Below, piece by piece: positions 59,501 to 64,000 of a DNA stretch of 64,000 nucleotides. Under the pieces are notes generated by a model, which was given only the letters and a program-made list of their open reading frames with translations, was not told where the DNA came from and ran no database searches. Position 1 is the first letter of the stretch. Each line of letters opens with the position of its first letter. Source of the stretch: Proteles cristata cristata (Eukaryota > Chordata > Mammalia > Carnivora > Hyaenidae); NCBI GenBank assembly GCA_017311185.1, contig JAESUZ010003382.1, positions 124,001 through 188,000 on the forward strand. Direction: 5' to 3'. The position numbers were made by a program, and so were the translations under genes.

Positions 59501-59962
59501 TGTACATAGGGGCATCTGGGTGACTCAGCCGCTTAAGCGTCTGACTCTTTGATTTGGCTCAGGTCATGATCTCACAATTTGTAAGTTCAAGCCCTGCACT
59601 GGGCTCTGCGCTTACAGCACAGAGCCTGCTTGGGATTCTCTCTCCATATGTATGTCTCTCTGCCCCTCCCCTGCTTGTGCTCACTCTCCCCACTCAAAGT
59701 GAATAAATCAACTTTGAAAAGGAAAGGAAAGGAAAGGGAAGGGAGGGGAGGGGAGGGAAGGGAGGGGAGGGAGGAGGGAGGGAGGGGAGGAGGGGAGGGA
59801 GGGAGGGAGGGAGGGAGGGAGGGGGAGGGAGGGAGGGGAGGGAGGGGAGGGAGGGGAGGGGAGGGAGGGGAGGGGAGGGGAGGGGAGGGGGAGGGAAAAG
59901 GAAAGGAAAGGAAAGGAAAAAGAAAAGAAAAGGAAAGGAAAGAAAGAAAAGAAAAGTACATA
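59498..59962 (+). mobile_element. CAN-SINE, sense, with a hugely expanded purine tail
   Basis: A sense SINE begins GGGGCATCTGGGTGACTCAG (59509) and reaches GTGAATAAATCAACTTTG at 59699-59716. Its A-rich tail has become a 241-base purine tract. GAAATGTACATA just before the head and GAAAAGTACATA just after the tract (59951-59962) look like the target duplication. That places the tract inside the insertion. Confidence 0.88.
59716..59956. repeat. Pure polypurine tract, GGAAA and GGGA units
   Basis: There are 241 consecutive purines on the + strand with no C or T. The edges are GGAAA pentamers; the core (about 59740-59895) is GGGA/GGGGA units. Long frames through it on both strands (for example 59587-60018 antisense) are Ser/Pro/Leu/Phe- or Gly/Glu/Arg-rich artefacts. 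Mirror-symmetric purine tracts can form triplex DNA, and the dense G runs can form quadruplexes. Confidence 0.97.
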
Positions 59963-60349
59963 AAGTGAACACAGAAGCAAGCCTTCACATACCAGGAACT
60001 GCACCAAGCACTGGGCACGCACTGAAAACTGAAAGAGGTACATTGTGAACCTCATATCTTAGAGCCTAGCAGAGGACAGTAACATTAAAATAATAACTAT
60101 AAAAAGAATTCTGCAAACAGTAGAGGAACTGATTTAGCTGGTGTGGCCACTGGAGGCATCTCTGAGAAAAGCACATTGTAAACTAACATTTCACTACACG
60201 GTCTCAAAGTATATTCTCCCCAGCCCTGATGCTACTTAGGAGAAAAATACGAGTGTAGGTGACCAGAAGTTTAGTAGCCTGCAGAATCAATGCAGCAGCT
60301 GGTATTTAAAAAATGATGCTTGGTAGCCATGAGGAAGGTGTGTCCTGGG
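59963..60349. other. Unique sequence
   Basis: No gene or nameable repeat was seen. Confidence 0.5.
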
Positions 60350-60545
60350 GTCCAACAATTGAGTTGGAAATGCTTGCTGATTGTAAGACCTTGAACTAGT
60401 GACTCACCTTGTACTAACACCAGTTTCCTCATCTTGTAAAATAGATGTATCACATACTTTGTACATGATCGTCAAGATGAATCAGGGCAATCTGTGAAAC
60501 GCAATTAGCACAGTGACGAAGTGGTAAATATTCAATACCTGTTGT
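60350..60545 (+). mobile_element. MIR, sense
   Basis: GTAAGACCTTGAACTAGTGA, CAGTTTCCTCATCTTGTAAA and AATTAGCACAGTGACGAAG follow the MIR sense order. Confidence 0.75.
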
Positions 60546-60804
60546 CACATTAGGTTTCTTCTCTGGAAATACTACATAGATCTTGCCAACTTTTGCCGTC
60601 AGGAAGGTGCTCTTTGCATAATAGTCATTGAGACTATTCCTGCTTGTTGACACATTCTTTCTTGAAATACCTTAGTGTCAGATCAAGTTACAGACTTAGG
60701 CTTGAAGACATTTCTGTAGTTTAGGTTGACTTCTTCATAAATCGGATACGTACATGAAGATTTTGATAGGTTAAATGTTTCAGAGAGAGGTAGCGTTACA
60801 TCAG

Positions 60805-61020
60805 AGATTAAGAGGATGGGTTGCAGGCCCCGATGACCTGGGTTAAAAATCCCAGTGTTAACGTTTACTAACTTAGTGACCTCGAAGTAAATACTTAAAC
60901 TTTCTGTGGCCCAGTTTCATTATATATAAAATGAGAATAGTAATAGTACCTGCCACATACTATTGCTATAAGGACTAAATAAGTGTGTTATGCAGAGAGC
61001 TTAAAAACCTTGCCTTGCAC
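60805..61020 (+). mobile_element. MIR, sense
   Basis: AGATTAAGAGGATGGGTTGC, GATGACCTGGGTTAAAAATC, CTTAGTGACCTCGAAGTAAA, CAGTTTCATTATATATAAAA and AGTAATAGTACCTGCCACAT form a nearly complete MIR. A weak antisense MIR-like piece follows at 61040-61110. Confidence 0.85.
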
Positions 61021-61139
61021 TTAAACACGGGTATATGCTTTAGGTACTATAATGCTTTCATTAAATCTTCTCAACAACTATATTCGTTATAGACTAATAT
61101 TTAATGAAATTGTCAGGTCTGTGGAACCTTTAGGTAGTC

Positions 61140-61245
61140 ATTATATTTCCAATACTTAGAACAGCATCTACTCAACAAATACTATAAATATAAATAAATA
61201 TAAAGTAATCAATTAAATTCATGGATGAATGAATGATAGATGAAT
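61140..61245 (+). mobile_element. L2 3' end, sense
   Basis: CCAATACTTAGAACAGCATC, TACTCAACAAATACTATAAA and GGATGAATGAATGATAGATG match the L2 terminus. Confidence 0.7.
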
Positions 61246-61494
61246 ACCTACATTACAAATAAGAAAATTATAACTGAAAGTGGCTTGATGATTTCTCCAA
61301 TACATACTGAACGTGTACAGGATCAACCTATGTCCATAGGCCTAACCACACACATTTGTAGTGGAAACATGCAGGGCTCAGCTCAGGGAGAAGTGAAGGC
61401 AGATCATGGAAATTACCAGTTTGGAGAACTGATATTGGTGGGGCTGAAGGATGAAAGGGAGTCCAAATTGATGGAAAATCCTATACTAAAGCGT

Positions 61495-61600
61495 ATTCCA
61501 AATCAGAATTTTTAGGATGGTGCTGTGGAATCTGCATTCCTAATACACAGCCTGGTAATTCTATGTTCTGAATGCTTGGGACATCCTTAGGAGAACATAC
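61495..61600 (+). mobile_element. MER5A-like DNA-transposon fragment
   Basis: CCAAATCAGAATTTTTAGGA, GTGGAATCTGCATTCCTAAT and CAGCCTGGTAATTCTATG resemble the centre of this non-autonomous hAT element. The ends are not clear. Confidence 0.5.
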
Positions 61601-62205
61601 TCTGAAGGGACTGAAAGGGTGGACACTGAGGTTAGGAAGTGGAAGGCAAGGATGTCAGAAGGCAACCCAGAGTAGAAAATTAAGAGAAGTTACAATTGGG
61701 ATTTAAGTACTAGTTTCAAAGGGGATCATAAAACATCTCTCCAACGAGAGGGCCAGAAGCATTGCTATTGGAAAAAACTGGTTGAAGTATCTTACGATCT
61801 ATCAAAAGTATACTTTTGTTACTTGAACTATTGAAAGGGGTTTTTGTTGTTTTTTGTTTTGTTTTGTTTTGTTTTTCCTTGATTTGGTAGGGATTGGTTG
61901 GAAGAAATAGGATGCTGAGATTTTAAAGTGTACTCATGGTATGCGTGTGAGCCTTCTCTGCAAGGCAAAGTTTAACTCCCCCTCCATGCTTCTGCACCCT
62001 GGGATTGAGGATGGCAGTGTGGCACCTGATTCTGCCCATTAGGAGGATAATTGCCACTGAGCATCTCCAACATACTCACCCGTCCTATGGGCAAAAGTAA
62101 CAGTGTCGAAGTCTAGCCCTCACAGGGACCTAAGTGTAAGTCATGTGTATGAAGTTAGCAAGTAGTTGTAATACTTATTTCTCAGTTATAATTGATTATT
62201 ATACA
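61601..62205. other. Unique sequence with a TTTTG repeat
   Basis: No gene or nameable mobile element. A TTTTG pentamer array with TTG edges lies at 61840-61876. Confidence 0.5.
61840..61876. repeat. (TTTTG)n repeat
   Basis: TTTTTGTTG followed by repeated TTTTG units. It resembles the array at 8679-8716 in unit, but the flanks are unrelated. Confidence 0.9.
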
Positions 62206-62426
62206 CATCTGCCTCTGAGGCACCTGGCATCCGACTTCAGCTTAGGTCATGATCTCACGGTTTGAGCCCTGCATCTGGCTCTGTGCTGACAGCTCAGAGC
62301 CGGGAATCTGCTTCAGATTCTGTCTGTTTGTCTGTCTGTCTGTCTCTCTGCCCCTCCCCCACCCACACTGTCTCTCTCAAAAATAAATATGCATTTAAAA
62401 AATTTCTTTAAATTTCATCTGCCTTT
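62206..62426 (+). mobile_element. CAN-SINE, sense, lacking its A-box segment
   Basis: The head reads GGCACCTGGCATCCGACTTC: the GTGGCTCAGTCGGTTAAG portion expected between GGCACCTGG and the CATCCGACTT block is missing, and with it the A-box of the tRNA-type promoter. The B-box area is also shortened (CACGGTTTGAGCCC). A (TGTC)n stretch is at 62320-62346. CATCTGCCTCTGA and CATCTGCCTTTAG flank it as a target duplication. Confidence 0.88.
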
Positions 62427-63254
62427 AGAGTCACTCCTCTTTATGGTACTATCTTAAAAATCACAAGCGTACGTTTAAAAATAAAGTAGTTATTGGTTCC
62501 AAAACATGTATTTCATACTTGTATGATTTTTTAAAAATACTCAGAGTGTTGTTTTGATGTTCCCAAGAAATGAGCATTAAGTTTAGCAATAGTGGGCCCA
62601 CAAGTTTTCACACATGATCCTAATTTAGTCCTTTTCTTTAGGCTAAAGAGGAAATGCATTTTCAATTAATAATTCAGTGCATTTGTGCATGATTAGATGA
62701 ATATTTTGGATGCCATCCATAATATAAGAAATGGAAACTATTCTTTAAAACCACTTCATACATACTCAATATGTCTATCAATTACTAAATCTGTTTGCAT
62801 ATGCATCTATCTGTAGATATTTTGGTAATGTTAAGGAATTCTCAGAGACAACTATCACTTTCTTACAAATGCCAAGCCTCTAAAATTGATTTAACAGTGC
62901 TTAATAAGGCCATAGTATGTAATGTAGGTATTTACCTACTCTTTCTCCTATTTAATGTCATATTGGTAAGTATTCAAGGATCTGTTATTCTAAAACTTCT
63001 TCTGTTGGCTATCTGATGCTTTGTGCTATGCCATCCATCTACTTTTTACCTTCTTCCAACTTTCCAAAGAGCCTCTGGCTACCTCGCTTCCAACTCAACA
63101 TTTAATGAAGCTGCTCTCTTGAAAGTTATTACCAAATCTAATATTTTTCCCAATCCTCATTTTTAAAATGAGCCTGTTCTAACAACTTTGCCCTCATTTG
63201 ATTTCCAGAAAATGGCAACTTTTTAAAGACATTTTCTCAGTCTCCTTTCATCTT
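62427..63254. other. Mostly unique AT-rich sequence
   Basis: No gene is supported; a 73-codon frame at 62795-63016 has no recognised product. A segment at 63060-63180 (GAAGCTGCTCTCTTGAAAGT, AATCCTCATTTTTAAAATGA) weakly recalls L2 ORF2 sequence. Confidence 0.4.
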
Positions 63255-64000
63255 GAAATTTTTATGTTAGGCAACATACTTAACAGAGATAGAAAATAAT
63301 ATAACAGATCTCTCATGAGCACTAAAACAGATGTTAACATTTTGTCATATTAACTTCAGAATTCACCTTTCTAACAGAATAAGAAGAAAATGATTCACAA
63401 ATAGCCAGAACCCTAAGCAGAACCTTTCCCCCTCATTCTCTTCCCCAAAGGAAGATGCGCATAGTTTTCCACATTTACTACATATGTGCATTCATAAACA
63501 ATATACACTATGTCTTCATACTTGCATGAATCTTACCAAATTCTGCACCTCTTTCTGCAACTTGTTCTCTACTGATATTATGTTTTTTTTAATTAGCCAT
63601 GTTTATGCATGTAATTGAACTCTATTCCTTGTATCTGCCAAATCAGTCATGATTTATTCATTTCCCTACCACAAGAAATTCATTCTTTCCCTCTTTTTTC
63701 GCAATGACAAACAGTCCTGAGACCATTACCTTCGCACATGTCTCTGTGTATAAGAATTTCTCCAGGGTAGACCCTAAGAAGGAGAACGTCTAACTCAGAG
63801 AACCTGTCTTACATGTTATGAGTTATCATTAAGTTGTTCAGTTAAGTGGATGCACCAGTTCACATTCCCACCAGTTCTCTCCTGCCTCTTCTCTGTGTTC
63901 TCTGCATGGCTTGCCATTACCAGATGCACTAACGCGTCCCGATGTGAGGGGCGATGGGATGGATATGACAGACACCTCCTTCTTTGAGTCTCTGTCTTCC
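63255..64000 (-). mobile_element. Old L1M 3' region, antisense, running off the window end
   Basis: ACAGATGTTAACATTTTGTC, CTTTCTGCAACTTGTTCTCT, CCATGTTTATGCATGTAATT, AGAATTTCTCCAGGGTAGAC and GCACCAGTTCACATTCCCAC follow the antisense order of an old L1 3'-UTR and late ORF2. The element may continue past the window. Confidence 0.75.

Noticed and set aside
59587..60055. Overlapping frames of up to 143 codons on both strands
   Set aside because: They are translations of the polypurine tract and SINE (Ser/Pro/Leu/Phe or Gly/Glu/Arg strings), not proteins.
1..64000. Search for endogenous retrovirus LTRs or internal regions
   Set aside because: No paired LTRs, primer-binding site or gag/pol/env-like frames were recognised. 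All reverse-transcriptase traces are L1-type (or L2-like).

Overview
This window is non-coding mammalian nuclear DNA, almost certainly from a cat-family carnivore. The main evidence is about two dozen copies of the tRNA-Lys-derived carnivore SINE (CAN-SINE). Many carry the feliform head (GGGGCACCTGGGTGGCTCAG), an internal B-box-like GGTTCGAGCCC, a CT-rich middle and an AAATAAA/A-rich tail, several still inside intact target-site duplications. The remaining recognisable DNA is mammal-wide fossil sequence: MIR and L2 fragments, L1 pieces of several ages, two DNA-transposon relics and simple repeats. Family names come from recalled consensus similarity, not from a database search.

I found no protein-coding gene, exon series, rRNA, tRNA or CRISPR array that I could defend. 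Open frames are short, and most of the longer ones lie in low-complexity DNA (AC-rich, polypurine), GC-rich patches or L1/L2 relics. The window therefore reads as an intergenic desert or a large intron.

Layout. 1-9 kb: sense CAN-SINEs (one with an 18-bp target duplication), an L2, MIRs, (ATC)12, (GT)25 and an unusual AT-rich tandem array at 8960-9280. 9.6-11 kb: two GC-rich, CpG-bearing patches with an antisense SINE between them. 11.5-16.1 kb: L2, MIR, a hAT-like relic, L1 relic and a young SINE. 16.4-25.1 kb: L1-dominated, including a younger L1 that split an older L1, and a third L1 fragment. 25.8-27.9 kb: a cluster of five antisense CAN-SINEs. 28.7-29.7 kb: a sense L1 3' end. 29.7-33.6 kb: mostly unique sequence with a possible conserved element. 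33.6-34.1 kb: a 440-bp AC-rich array. 34.5-51.5 kb: mostly unique sequence with scattered SINEs and MIRs. 52.4-55.6 kb: a dead sense L1 interrupted by three SINEs. 55.6-64 kb: unique sequence, L2/MIR relics, a SINE whose tail grew into a 241-base pure-purine tract, an A-box-deleted SINE and a terminal L1 fragment.

No genes act together here. The more promising second looks are the polypurine SINE tail, the AT-rich minisatellite, the nested L1s, the GC-rich patches, and three repeat-poor stretches rich in homeodomain/GATA/FOX-like words that could be regulatory. I see no convincing new biological system.
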